Source of the DNA: Candidatus Methylomirabilota bacterium
Lineage (GTDB): Bacteria; Methylomirabilota; Methylomirabilia; Methylomirabilales; CSP1-5
NCBI GenBank assembly: GCA_027293415.1
Contig: JAPUFX010000085.1
Span: 1-33,859, forward strand
Reading direction: 5' to 3'
Length of the DNA stretch: 33,859 bases
Every line of letters starts with the position of its first letter. Position 1 is the stretch's first letter. The position numbers were made by a program, and so were the translations under genes. The notes below the pieces were generated by a model. That model was not told the DNA's origin. It made no database searches and was given only the letters and a program-made list of their open reading frames with translations. This document shows, piece by piece, positions 8,022 to 14,947 of this stretch.

Positions 8022-8046
8022 CGGCTTCGGACTTCGGACGCCGGAC
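8022..8046. repeat. Short heptad-repeat array before the Nudix gene
   Basis: On the minus strand the sequence reads as 7-bp units GTCCGGC, GTCCGAA, GTCCGAA, GCCGAGA. It is the same unit type (GTCC core every 7 bp) as the long array inside hisF. It lies in the 33-57 bp upstream of the chosen Nudix start. Between 7990 and 8293 there is no gene, only this array and the dispersed hairpin element. Confidence 0.6.
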
Positions 8047-8094
8047 CACAGCTCCATCTCCTAACGAGAGGGTCTCATTGATAGAATGAACACC

Positions 8095-8293
8095 GCTAGC
8101 CCGCATTATTCACGAACGGAGTGTCTTCGTGAATAATGCGCCTGCAGGTGCGGGCTCGACCGCACCGGCAGGTTTCGATCCCGCCGCTGCGGCGGGCCTC
8201 AAGGCTAGCCCTGAGCGACGCCCCGCACACGCGGGGCGGAGTCGAAGCCCGGAGGGCAGATTATTCACTTCTCTGTGAATAATCCGGGCTAGC
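8095..8293 (+). repeat. Dispersed 199-bp multi-hairpin element, copy A
   Basis: The ends are terminal inverted repeats: GCTAGCCCGCATTATTCAC at the left and, read in reverse complement, GCTAGCCCGGATTATTCAC at the right (18 of 19 match). Each end also folds on itself (ATTATTCAC with GTGAATAAT), and the interior has three more GC-rich hairpins, including CCCGCCG/CGGCGGG and GCCCCGC/GCGGGGC. It abuts the mutS2 stop codon. A second copy at 19745-19946 in inverse orientation is about 90% identical by eye. It has no coding capacity, so it resembles a MITE or REP-like element. No clear target duplication is seen. Confidence 0.85.
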
Positions 8294-10651
8294 TCACCGC
8301 TCCTTCAATGCCACAACCGTGGCACCGCTCCCTCCTTCACCGATCTCGGCGAGATGAAACCCCTCGACCAGAGTGTGGCTGGCCAGAAACTTGTGGACCC
8401 CCTTTCGGAGCACACCTGTTCCCTTGCCATGGATCACCCTGACCCGCCGAAGACCTAATAAGAAGGCGGCATCTAGATACTTCTCCAAGCGGCGTGATGA
8501 CTCTTCGACAGTGCAACCAATTAGGTTGATCTCAGGGCCAATGGACTGGGTCCCCTCCACGAAGAGCGGCACCTCGGCGCGCGGCCCCTCTCGGGACCGG
8601 GCCGGGCAGAGCGCCGTGACAGGTAGGCGGACCCTGCCCACGGTGAGTTGCACCTCCACGGTCCCTTGCGGAGAGACCGATGTCAGAACCTGCCCTTCCC
8701 GGTGGAGCCCCGCAACCCTGACCCATCGGCCTGGACCAATCTCGGCCCCTGCCTCAAGCCCATTGACCGGAGGTGTGTCGTTCGCCTCCACCCTTGCCTT
8801 CAGCTCCTCGAGCCCTTGATGAAAACCCCGAATCTCCTCCCGCCGACCACCCTGATCCCGGAGTGCCCGAATCAGGCCCTCTCCCTGCTGGCGGAGTTCA
8901 GCAAGGAGCTGCCTCGATTCTTTCCGCGCCTGATGTGTAAGTTCCTTGATCCCCTCGCGCAACCGCACCACGAGTTTCTCCGCTTCTTTCTTCAGGGTTG
9001 TGGCCTGCTCGACCTCGTGATGCAGCCGGGTCTTGAGCCGGTCGACCTCCCGGCGGTCGACTTCGAGGGTCTCAAGGAAAGCCTGGGTATTTTGGTGCCC
9101 ATCGGTGAGGACACCTCTGGCCCTTTCCAAAACTGCCCCGGGCAGACCGAGACGGCCAGCGATCTCCAACCCGTAGCTCTTGCCGGGGAGACCCAGCCGG
9201 ACATGGTATGCAGGAGCCAGGCGTTCTAGATCGAATTCGACGCTGGCATTTTCCACGCCGGGAGTGAGGGCAGCAAAGGCCTTGACCGCCTCCAAATGAG
9301 TACTGGCGATCACCGAGGCGCCTCGCTCCCGGAGCGCGTCCAGGATGGCAATACCGAGGGCGGCACCTTCCGAGGGATCGGTCCCGGCCCCGAGCTCATC
9401 CAGAAGGATCAAGGTTTCAGGTCCTGCATGGGCCAAGATCTTGATGACCTGGCTCATGTGGGAGGAGAAGGTACTCAGGCTCTGTTCAATACTCTGCTCA
9501 TCCCCAATATCGGCAAACACGGATCGGTAGCAGGGAATCTGGCTGTCCGGAGAAGCTGGGATGGGGAGACCGGACAATGTCATTAGGGTGAGAAGACCAG
9601 CGGTCTTCAGGGCGACGGTCTTTCCACCCGTGTTCGGTCCGGTGACCACCAGCACAGAAAACACCCCACCAACTTCGAGGTCAATGGGGACTGGCATCCC
9701 TTGCGGGCCGAGACTCAGCACGAGGAAGGGATGGCGAGCCTGACGCAGGATGAGGCGGCGGTCCCGGGTGACCCGCGGAACCTGAGCCCTGAGACGGACG
9801 GCTAGACGACCTTTGGCGGCCAGTAGGTCCAGATTACCCAGAAGCCCCAAGAGTGCCTGGATGATTTCCGCTTCTCGCCCAACTAGTGCTGTAAGGGCCC
9901 GGAGGACTTTGATCGCCTCCTCTTCCTCTTCCCGCAGCAGGCTCCGCAACCGGTTGTTCATCTCCACCACTGGGGTGGGCTCTAGGAAAAGGGTGAGGCC
10001 GCTCCCTGACTGATCCTGGACAATTCCCTTGATCCGCCCCTTGGCAGACGACTTCACCGGAATTACGTATCGGTCATTGCGAAGTGTGATGATCGGTTCG
10101 GCAAGGGTCGCCTGGTAGACGGGAGACGTCAGATACCACTCCAGCTTTACGAGAATGGCCGCCCGAAGGGTGCGCATATCCTGCCGAACCCGTTCAACCC
10201 CTGGGCTGGCCGTATCGGCCACCTCTGCCTCTGGCGTAATAGCCCCACCAATTGCCGCGCAGAGGGCTTCGGGGGGGACAAGGCCACGGGCCTGCTTCCA
10301 GAGGAGGGGCGCCCCCTCCTTCTCCCGATGGAAAAAGGTCCGGAGTCGGCGGGCCGCCTCCAGGGTTTCATAAATCTGCCAGAGGGACCGAGGATCGAGT
10401 GTGGCCCCCTCGATCCTCGCCCGGTTAAGATGGAGGCGAATATCAGTCACCCCACCGAAGGGTGGCTCCTCACCCCGTTCAAAGAGTGCCTTTGCCTCCG
10501 CGGCCTCGGCCAGGGCTTCCTGTACCCGTTCCAAGTCGTGCACAGGACTGAGATGCTGTGCCCGCTCTTTGCCCAAGGGGGTGTTCGCCGCCTCCTGGAG
10601 AAGACTCAGGACGCCGGTAAACTCTAATCCTGTCTGTGACCGGTCATCCAT
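8294..10651 (-). CDS. mutS2: Endonuclease MutS2
   Basis: A 785-residue protein with MutS2 layout: an N-terminal MutS core (LEFTGVLSLLQEAANTPLG), a Walker A motif VTGPNTGGKTVALKT, Walker B ILLDELGAGTDPSEG, a coiled coil (about 510-610), and a C-terminal Smr domain with INLIGCTVEES and HGKGTGVLRKGV. MutS2 proteins suppress homologous recombination and, in Gram-positives, act on collided ribosomes; they lack the mismatch-recognition domain of MutS. The first Smr motif reads NLIG rather than DLRG, a variation I expect in some lineages. ATG 10651 has AAGGG directly adjacent with almost no spacing, so initiation may be weak. A strong terminator hairpin ends only about 18 nt upstream. Confidence 0.95.
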   Translation of the reverse strand: MDDRSQTGLEFTGVLSLLQEAANTPLGKERAQHLSPVHDLERVQEALAEAAEAKALFERGEEPPFGGVTDIRLHLNRARIEGATLDPRSLWQIYETLEAARRLRTFFHREKEGAPLLWKQARGLVPPEALCAAIGGAITPEAEVADTASPGVERVRQDMRTLRAAILVKLEWYLTSPVYQATLAEPIITLRNDRYVIPVKSSAKGRIKGIVQDQSGSGLTLFLEPTPVVEMNNRLRSLLREEEEEAIKVLRALTALVGREAEIIQALLGLLGNLDLLAAKGRLAVRLRAQVPRVTRDRRLILRQARHPFLVLSLGPQGMPVPIDLEVGGVFSVLVVTGPNTGGKTVALKTAGLLTLMTLSGLPIPASPDSQIPCYRSVFADIGDEQSIEQSLSTFSSHMSQVIKILAHAGPETLILLDELGAGTDPSEGAALGIAILDALRERGASVIASTHLEAVKAFAALTPGVENASVEFDLERLAPAYHVRLGLPGKSYGLEIAGRLGLPGAVLERARGVLTDGHQNTQAFLETLEVDRREVDRLKTRLHHEVEQATTLKKEAEKLVVRLREGIKELTHQARKESRQLLAELRQQGEGLIRALRDQGGRREEIRGFHQGLEELKARVEANDTPPVNGLEAGAEIGPGRWVRVAGLHREGQVLTSVSPQGTVEVQLTVGRVRLPVTALCPARSREGPRAEVPLFVEGTQSIGPEINLIGCTVEESSRRLEKYLDAAFLLGLRRVRVIHGKGTGVLRKGVHKFLASHTLVEGFHLAEIGEGGSGATVVALKER

Positions 10652-10668
10652 CCCTTAGAGTGCTCCAG

Positions 10669-10700
10669 GAAAAAATCGAGGGACCCCTTGCGGAGTCCCT
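10669..10700 (-). terminator. Intrinsic terminator after yqeY, just before mutS2
   Basis: On the minus strand GGGACTCC, loop GCAA and a GG-containing arm ending GTCCC form an 8-bp stem with one mismatch, followed by CGATTTTTTCC. It lies 63 bp after the yqeY stop and 18 bp before the mutS2 ATG. It should end rpsU-yqeY transcripts. Because no promoter fits between it and mutS2, mutS2 would need read-through. Confidence 0.75.
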
Positions 10701-10762
10701 TGAACTTTATTCTGTTCCCCATACACCATCGTGGAGTAGCCTCCTGCTCGCCTTTAGACGCG

Positions 10763-11215
10763 TCATCCCCCTCCAGAAAGTTCCTGTCTCACCAGCTGGC
10801 TTACGACCTTTCCATCAGCCCTCCCGGCCACCTGAGGCATCAGGTACGCCATCACCTTTCCCATGTCTTTTACCGAAGAGACTCCCGTAGCGGCGATGGC
10901 TTCCCTCACTTTCGCAGATAGCTCCTCGGCTGTCATCGCTTTGGGGAGGAATTGCTCGAGAACCTGAAGCTCCCCCTCTTCTTTGAGAACGAGGTCCTCC
11001 CGCCCCCCCTGGCGGAAATGGTAGATGGCGTCTCGACGCTGGGTACATTCCTTGACGATGAGCTGCAGAATCTCGGGCTCGGTCAGCTGTCCGCGCTTTT
11101 CCACCTCGCGATTCTTCACAGCGGACAAGAGCAGACGGAGGGTTGAAAGCTCCACTCTTCGGCCGGCCTTTAAGGCCGCCTGAAGATCCTGGTGGAGGCG
11201 GGCCTGAAGACCCAT
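10763..11215 (-). CDS. yqeY: GatB/YqeY domain protein
   Basis: A 150-residue soluble protein with the YqeY pattern: STLRLLLSAVKNREVEKRGQLT, YHFRQGGREDLV, QFLPKAMTAEEL, GKVMAYLMPQVAGRADGKVVS. The family matches the C-terminal helical tRNA-binding domain of GatB, the amidotransferase subunit, but occurs alone; its function is not established. It starts one base after the rpsU stop codon, and rpsU-yqeY is a very common operon in bacteria, often followed by dnaG and rpoD. Those two genes are absent here, and mutS2 follows instead. Confidence 0.93.
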   Translation of the reverse strand: MGLQARLHQDLQAALKAGRRVELSTLRLLLSAVKNREVEKRGQLTEPEILQLIVKECTQRRDAIYHFRQGGREDLVLKEEGELQVLEQFLPKAMTAEELSAKVREAIAATGVSSVKDMGKVMAYLMPQVAGRADGKVVSQLVRQELSGGG

Positions 11216-11216
11216 T

Positions 11217-11414
11217 CTATTCCTGCACCACGCGCATCTTCTTTAGCAACTTCTTCCGGACGGCGAGAGCCTTCTTTTTCCGGCGGACGCTTGGCTTTTC
11301 GTAATGCTCTCGCCTTCTCATCTCGGAGAGGACTCCAGCCTTTTCCAGCTGTTTCTTAAAGCGCCTCAGCGCGCTCTCGAAGCTCTCGTCCTCCCGGACG
11401 ATAACGCTGATCAC
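11217..11414 (-). CDS. rpsU: 30S ribosomal protein S21
   Basis: A 65-residue basic protein with the S21 signature: [22 protein letters not shown], then [16 protein letters not shown] and a lysine/arginine-rich tail. S21 binds the platform of the small subunit near the anti-Shine-Dalgarno region and aids initiation. It is the first gene of a bicistronic unit with yqeY, served by a promoter whose -10 overlaps the hisIE stop codon. The ribosome site is poor: GTGAGG about 4 nt before ATG, behind a run of eight G. Weak sites are plausible for a protein that itself acts in initiation. Confidence 0.95.
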   Translation of the reverse strand: MISVIVREDESFESALRRFKKQLEKAGVLSEMRRREHYEKPSVRRKKKALAVRKKLLKKMRVVQE

Positions 11415-11501
11415 GCCTCACACCCCCCCCACTTAGACTATTTGTTATTTTGATACTTACGATAGATAAAACCGATGGTTGGCATAGAAAGTCGATGATA
11501 G

Positions 11502-11528
11502 ATTATACTATCCGGGCCGGTTTGTCAA
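11502..11528 (-). promoter_or_regulatory. Sigma-70 promoter of rpsU-yqeY
   Basis: Perfect consensus hexamers on the minus strand: TTGACA at 11523-11528 and TATAAT at 11502-11507, with a short 15-bp spacer. The -10 contains the TAA stop of hisIE, so the promoter is embedded in the 3' end of that gene. The predicted leader is about 80 nt. Confidence 0.65.
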
Positions 11529-12240
11529 CGTCCTTTCCCTCTTTTCCCTTTTTTTTCAATTCGGTCTTCCGTTTTCCCACCCGGCTCTGAAATTCGTTCC
11601 ACAAGTCCTTCAAGGCAATACCCCGTGCCCCTAGGAGGACCATCGTATGAAACCAGAGGTCCACCACCTCATGCACGATCTCCTTGCGTCGCCCCCCTTT
11701 GACACTTAAAAGAACTTCAGAGGTCTCCTCGGCGATTTTCTTGAGGATCTTGTCCTCCCCTTCTCGCAACAGGGAGGCCACATATGATGCGCTGGGCCGC
11801 TTTTGCTTGCGCTCCAAAATCGTCCCATAGACCGCATCAAGGACTTGGGATGAGACACCATAGACCTCCTCAGGCCGAAAAGCCCGCTCCATAATCGGAG
11901 CGGAGGAGGTGAGATTCCTCTTGACCCGCCGGAAGAAGCACGACCGATAGCCAAGATGGCACGCGGCCACCTGCTGCTCCACCTGCAGTAGAAGGACGTC
12001 ACCATCGCAGTCGAGGCGGACCTCTCGAACCCGCTGCAGATGTCCTGACTCTTCTCCTTTCTTCCAGAGTTGACCCCGGGACCGGCTGTAGTAGTGCGCA
12101 AAGCCGGTATCCAGAGTCATCCGAAGAGCCGCGCGGTTCATATAGGCCATCATCAATACTTGACCCGTCCTGGCATGCTGGGCGATGGCCGAGATCAAAC
12201 CGTCTTTATTAAACTTGAGATTAGCTGGGATCTTAGCCAC
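11503..12240 (-). CDS. hisIE: Bifunctional phosphoribosyl-AMP cyclohydrolase / phosphoribosyl-ATP pyrophosphatase
   Basis: A 245-residue fusion catalysing steps 2 and 3 of histidine synthesis. Residues 1-115 are the HisI zinc cyclohydrolase ([50 protein letters not shown] with the metal cysteines). Residues 125-210 are HisE ([34 protein letters not shown]). A lysine-rich tail follows. It is the last his gene of the cluster and is separated from hisF by 245 bp of nested inverted heptad repeats. The ATG is preceded by a GGAGGAACG-type site. HisI/HisE fusions are widespread. Confidence 0.95.
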   Translation of the reverse strand: MAKIPANLKFNKDGLISAIAQHARTGQVLMMAYMNRAALRMTLDTGFAHYYSRSRGQLWKKGEESGHLQRVREVRLDCDGDVLLLQVEQQVAACHLGYRSCFFRRVKRNLTSSAPIMERAFRPEEVYGVSSQVLDAVYGTILERKQKRPSASYVASLLREGEDKILKKIAEETSEVLLSVKGGRRKEIVHEVVDLWFHTMVLLGARGIALKDLWNEFQSRVGKRKTELKKKGKEGKDVDKPARIV

Positions 12241-12251
12241 CGTTCCTCCTT

Positions 12252-12467
12252 GGTTCAGAGTTCATGGTTCAGGGTTCAGAGCAAAAAGCTGTGGCCACGC
12301 GGGCCTGGCAGTTAGCAGTCAGCTGTCAGCCGTCAGCAAGGAGCTAGAATCCTTAGGACCATTTCAGCCGACCGATCAAACCCCTTATGTCTCTGTGTCG
12401 ACTGCTGACTACCGATAGCTGACCGCTGGAATCCTGAACCCTTACCTCTGAACCCTGAACCCTCAAC
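12252..12467. repeat. Nested inverted heptad-repeat arrays between hisIE and hisF
   Basis: Two pairs of arms are nested. The outer left arm (12252-12279) reads GGTTCAG, AGTTCAT, GGTTCAG, GGTTCAG; the outer right arm (12432-12467) is its inverse (CCTGAACC-type units). The inner left arm (about 12309-12336) reads CAGTTAG, CAGTCAG, CTGTCAG, CCGTCAG; the inner right arm (12398-12428) is the inverse (CTGCTGACT, AGCTGACCGC). Spacing is 7 bp throughout. The gap holds no convincing gene. Confidence 0.8.
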
Positions 12468-12468
12468 G

Positions 12469-12487
12469 AGGACCGCTTCGCGGTCCT
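12469..12487 (-). other. Stem-loop overlapping the hisF stop codon
   Basis: AGGACCGC and GCGGTCCT form a perfect 8-bp stem with a 3-nt loop (TTC on the plus strand). Its minus-strand 5' arm begins at the hisF TAG. There is no T-run, so it is not a canonical intrinsic terminator; it may protect or stabilise the transcript end, or belong to the adjacent repeat. Confidence 0.45.
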
Positions 12488-13334
12488 AGAGCCGAACGGG
12501 GATGCCGCGCTGGCTCAGGTAGGTCTTGGCTTCGGGCACGGAGATCTCTCCGAAGTGGAAAATAGACGCGGCAAGGACCGCATCGGCCTTGCCGATGGCG
12601 AGGGCTTCGTACAGATGCTCCACCGTCCCGGCACCTCCGGAGGCAATGACCGGTACGTCTACCTGCTCGGCGACCGCGGCAGTCAGATCCAAATCGTACC
12701 CCTCTCGCGTGCCGTCACAATCCATACTTGTCAGGAGGATCTCCCCCGACCCCAACGAGACCCCCTGATCCGCCCATGCTACCGCATCCAAACCAGTCGG
12801 CGTGCGGCCTCCATGAATATATACTTCCCACGAAAGTCCAAAGTCCGCGGTCCGTGGTCCAACGTCCGAGGTCCGACGTCCGATCTCTCCCGGACCGTCT
12901 TCCGACTTCGGCCTTTGGACTTTGGACTGCGGACGTCGTTTGGCGTCGATGGCGAGAACGATGCATTGGCTGCCGAACCGCTCTGCCGCCTCCCGAATCA
13001 GGTTGGGCTTTTGCACCGCCGCGGTGTTGAGGGAGACCTTATCCGCCCCGGCCAGCAGCAGAACCCGAATGTCGTCCACATCCCGGATGCCTCCTCCTAC
13101 CGTCAGAGGTGTAAAAGCCCTCGCAGCCGTCTTCTCGACTACCCCGATCAGGATCTTCCGGCGCTCGGCCGATGCGGTAATGTCGAGGAAGACCAGCTCG
13201 TCGGCCCTGTCCCGATCGTACCGCTCCGCCACCTCTGCTGGATCCCCCGCGTCTCGAAGGTCGACGAAGCGGGTCCCCTTCACTACCCGGCCGTCCTTGA
13301 CGTCGAGGCAGGGAATGATCCGCCTTGCTAGCAT
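12486..13334 (-). CDS. hisF: Imidazole glycerol phosphate synthase cyclase subunit HisF, with an in-frame repeat-derived insert
   Basis: HisF is the (beta/alpha)8-barrel that, with ammonia from HisH, converts PRFAR to IGP and AICAR. Catalytic Asp11 ([15 protein letters not shown]) and Asp130 (VLAIDAKR) are present, as are the phosphate loops LTVGGGI and IASGGAG. The protein is 282 residues; the usual length is about 252. The surplus lies at about residues 134-168, immediately after Asp130, and consists of arginine/serine/proline-rich heptapeptides ([28 protein letters not shown]). These translate a 103-bp inverted heptad array. WEVYIHGGR then resumes the family sequence. The frame stays intact, so the enzyme is probably functional. 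It overlaps hisA by 7 bp. Confidence 0.93.
   Translation of the reverse strand: MLARRIIPCLDVKDGRVVKGTRFVDLRDAGDPAEVAERYDRDRADELVFLDITASAERRKILIGVVEKTAARAFTPLTVGGGIRDVDDIRVLLLAGADKVSLNTAAVQKPNLIREAAERFGSQCIVLAIDAKRRPQSKVQRPKSEDGPGEIGRRTSDVGPRTADFGLSWEVYIHGGRTPTGLDAVAWADQGVSLGSGEILLTSMDCDGTREGYDLDLTAAVAEQVDVPVIASGGAGTVEHLYEALAIGKADAVLAASIFHFGEISVPEAKTYLSQRGIPVRL
12834..12936. repeat. Inverted heptad-repeat array inside the hisF coding region
   Basis: The left arm (12834-12882) is seven uninterrupted 7-bp units of the form NNGTCCR: AAGTCCA, AAGTCCG, CGGTCCG, TGGTCCA, ACGTCCG, AGGTCCG, ACGTCCG. After about 10 bp the right arm (12892-12936) carries the inverse units (TTTGGACTTTGGACTGCGGACGT without gaps in two parts). 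The RNA could form a long imperfect hairpin. In the hisF frame the array has no stop codon. Confidence 0.88.
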
Positions 13335-14065
13335 CGACGAAGCGTCTCCTCTGCCGCCACTGCAAGCGCCGCCTCGAGCTCGATAGCACCGCTGTACAGA
13401 GCCTTCCCAACAATGCAGCCGGCCACACCCTTGATGGTCCGAAGCCGCCGAATGTCGTCCAATGAAGCAATGCCTCCAGAGGCGAGGACCGGGTGACGGC
13501 TCTGCCTCGCCATCGCTTCCAACATCTCAAGATTGGGTCCTTCCAACGTCCCGTCCTTGAGGATGTCGGTATAGAGGATCCCGCCCAACTCCATGGAGGC
13601 CACCCCTTCCGCTACCTCCTCAGGCGAACGGTCCGAGAACTCGCGCCATCCTTTAACCGCCACCCTACCTCCTCGGGCATCGAGAGCGAGGATGACCCGC
13701 CTCGGATAGGCCGTACAGACCTGTTCGAGAAAGTCCGAGTCCAGGATCGCCGAAGTCCCCACAACTACCATGGCCACGCCAGCGGCGAAGGCCGCCTCGA
13801 CCGCTTCCGCAGTTCTCAGGCCACCCCCCGCCTGGACCGGAATCTTGACCGCCCGCGCAATCGCTCCAATCACCGAGTGCTGTTTGGGTCCCCCGGCAAA
13901 CGCCCCGTCCAGGTCGACCACGTGGAGACGCGGCGCCCCTTTGGCTTCCCACTCCCGCGCGACCGCCACAGGATCGTCACCATACACCGTCTCCCGGGCC
14001 GGATCCCCTTGGGTCAGACGAACTGCCCTCCCATGCCTTACATCGATGGCGGGAATGATCAACAT
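13328..14065 (-). CDS. hisA: Phosphoribosylformimino-AICAR-P isomerase HisA
   Basis: A 245-residue (beta/alpha)8-barrel of normal length that converts ProFAR to PRFAR (step 4). [21 protein letters not shown] carries the N-terminal catalytic Asp8 and [15 protein letters not shown] the second catalytic aspartate; VQAGGGLR and ASGGIAS are the phosphate-binding loops, and TDILKDGT is typical. ATG 14065 is chosen because the family begins at MLIIPAID; the open frame upstream is translated heptad repeat. It overlaps hisF by 7 bp, implying coupled translation of the two sequentially acting, homologous barrels. Confidence 0.95.
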   Translation of the reverse strand: MLIIPAIDVRHGRAVRLTQGDPARETVYGDDPVAVAREWEAKGAPRLHVVDLDGAFAGGPKQHSVIGAIARAVKIPVQAGGGLRTAEAVEAAFAAGVAMVVVGTSAILDSDFLEQVCTAYPRRVILALDARGGRVAVKGWREFSDRSPEEVAEGVASMELGGILYTDILKDGTLEGPNLEMLEAMARQSRHPVLASGGIASLDDIRRLRTIKGVAGCIVGKALYSGAIELEAALAVAAEETLRRC

Positions 14066-14080
14066 ATAGTGACCTGTTTC

Positions 14081-14150
14081 GCTGTCAGCTATCAGCTGTC
14101 CGCCCAAGACCGGCTCCCGAAAGCTGATTGCTGTTGCTGATTGCTGACGG
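14081..14150. repeat. Inverted heptad-repeat pair between hisA and hisH
   Basis: The left arm reads GCTGTCA, GCTATCA, GCTGTCC (14081-14101). The right arm (14118-14150) is the inverse, with units of the type AGCTGAT, TGCTGTT, GCTGATT, GCTGACGG. The arms could pair imperfectly around a 15-bp middle. The array fills almost all of the 87-bp gap between the genes. Confidence 0.75.
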
Positions 14151-14152
14151 CT

Positions 14153-14797
14153 TTACCTTTCGGCCAGGCTGCCAAAATTAGCAAGGAGCTGCAGGCCGCA
14201 TGCCTGGCTCTTCTCGGGATGGAACTGGGTGGCAAAGAGGTTGTCACGCCAGATCATCGAGGTGAAACGGACCCCGTATTCAGTGATCCCGGCGATGACT
14301 CCCCGTTCGTCAGGTTCCACGAAGTACGAGTGAACAAAGTAGAAGTACGAGCCATCGGGAATCCCCTTCAGGATTGGCACCTCTCTTTGCAGGTGCACCT
14401 GGTTCCATCCCATATGGGGAATTTTTAAGCGCAATGTCCCGTCACCGCTCACCGGTGACGGAACAGACTCGGGAAAACGACGGACCCGCCCCCGGAGGAT
14501 ATCAAGGCCCTTATGGAGGCCAAACTCCTCACTCTCCGAGAAGAGAAAATGGAGGCCGAGACAGATCCCCAGGATCGCCTTGCCGGATTCGATCTCCCGC
14601 ATCAGAGGCTCAATGAAGCCTGCCACCTTGAGCGTGGCAATCCCATCGGCAAAGGCCCCCACTCCTGGGAGCACGATCCCCGCCGCGTCCCGAAGGAGAC
14701 GAGGCTCCTTGACCACACGCGCGGCGACCCCGACTTTCTCAAATCCCTTCTCCACGCTCCGCAGATTGGCGATCCCGCTGTCGATAATGGCAATCAT
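14153..14797 (-). CDS. hisH: Imidazole glycerol phosphate synthase glutaminase subunit HisH
   Basis: A 214-residue class I glutamine amidotransferase that hydrolyses glutamine and channels ammonia to HisF. The catalytic triad is visible: Cys79 (AILGICLGLHFLF), His193 and Glu195 (FATQFHPEKSQ). PGVGAFADG provides the oxyanion-strand region. It starts at ATG 14797 (MIAIIDSGIANLRSV). Before HMGWN there are roughly ten extra residues (about 111-121, VPSPVSGDG) encoded by a small palindromic heptad motif. It is flanked on both sides by inverted heptad arrays in the intergenic gaps. Confidence 0.93.
   Translation of the reverse strand: MIAIIDSGIANLRSVEKGFEKVGVAARVVKEPRLLRDAAGIVLPGVGAFADGIATLKVAGFIEPLMREIESGKAILGICLGLHFLFSESEEFGLHKGLDILRGRVRRFPESVPSPVSGDGTLRLKIPHMGWNQVHLQREVPILKGIPDGSYFYFVHSYFVEPDERGVIAGITEYGVRFTSMIWRDNLFATQFHPEKSQACGLQLLANFGSLAER
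14439..14461. repeat. Small palindromic heptad motif within hisH
   Basis: CCGTCACC, a 7-bp spacer and GGTGACGG form a perfect 8-bp inverted repeat. It can also be read as units GTCACCG, CTCACCG, GTGACGG with 7-bp spacing. It encodes PSPVSGDG, which appears to be extra relative to usual HisH proteins. Confidence 0.55.
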
Positions 14798-14805
14798 CAC
14801 GGCTC

Positions 14806-14942
14806 GATGACCGATCACCGTTCACCGATGACCGAGAGGAACAAAAACCCTTTCCCGTTACTTTGTCATCGGTCGTCGGTGATGGGTTTTCGGCTTATGG
14901 TGGTCTGTCGTCGGTCGTCGGTTATCGGTCATCGGTCAGCGG
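14806..14942. repeat. Long inverted heptad-repeat pair between hisH and hisB
   Basis: The left arm (14806-14833) is four exact-phase units: GATGACC, GATCACC, GTTCACC, GATGACC. The right arm (about 14864-14942), read on the minus strand, carries about eleven units such as GCTGACC, GATGACC, GATAACC, GACGACC, CATCACC, GACGACC. The arms are mutually complementary. The array fills the whole gap between hisH and hisB and ends a few bases before the hisB stop. Confidence 0.83.
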
Positions 14943-14947
14943 GCCGT

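Noticed and set aside
7990-8106. N-terminal 39 residues of the open Nudix frame
   Set aside because: They translate the heptad repeat (RRPKSEAESEK) and the end of the dispersed element, and start in repeat DNA; not supported as protein.
8294-10651. The mutS2 Smr motif NLIG in place of DLRG as a sign of inactivation
   Set aside because: The HGKGTG motif is intact and such variation is expected among MutS2 proteins, so loss of function is not supported.
12252-12467. CRISPR-like array between hisIE and hisF
   Set aside because: Units are 7 bp without spacers and are arranged as inverted arms; no cas genes are nearby.
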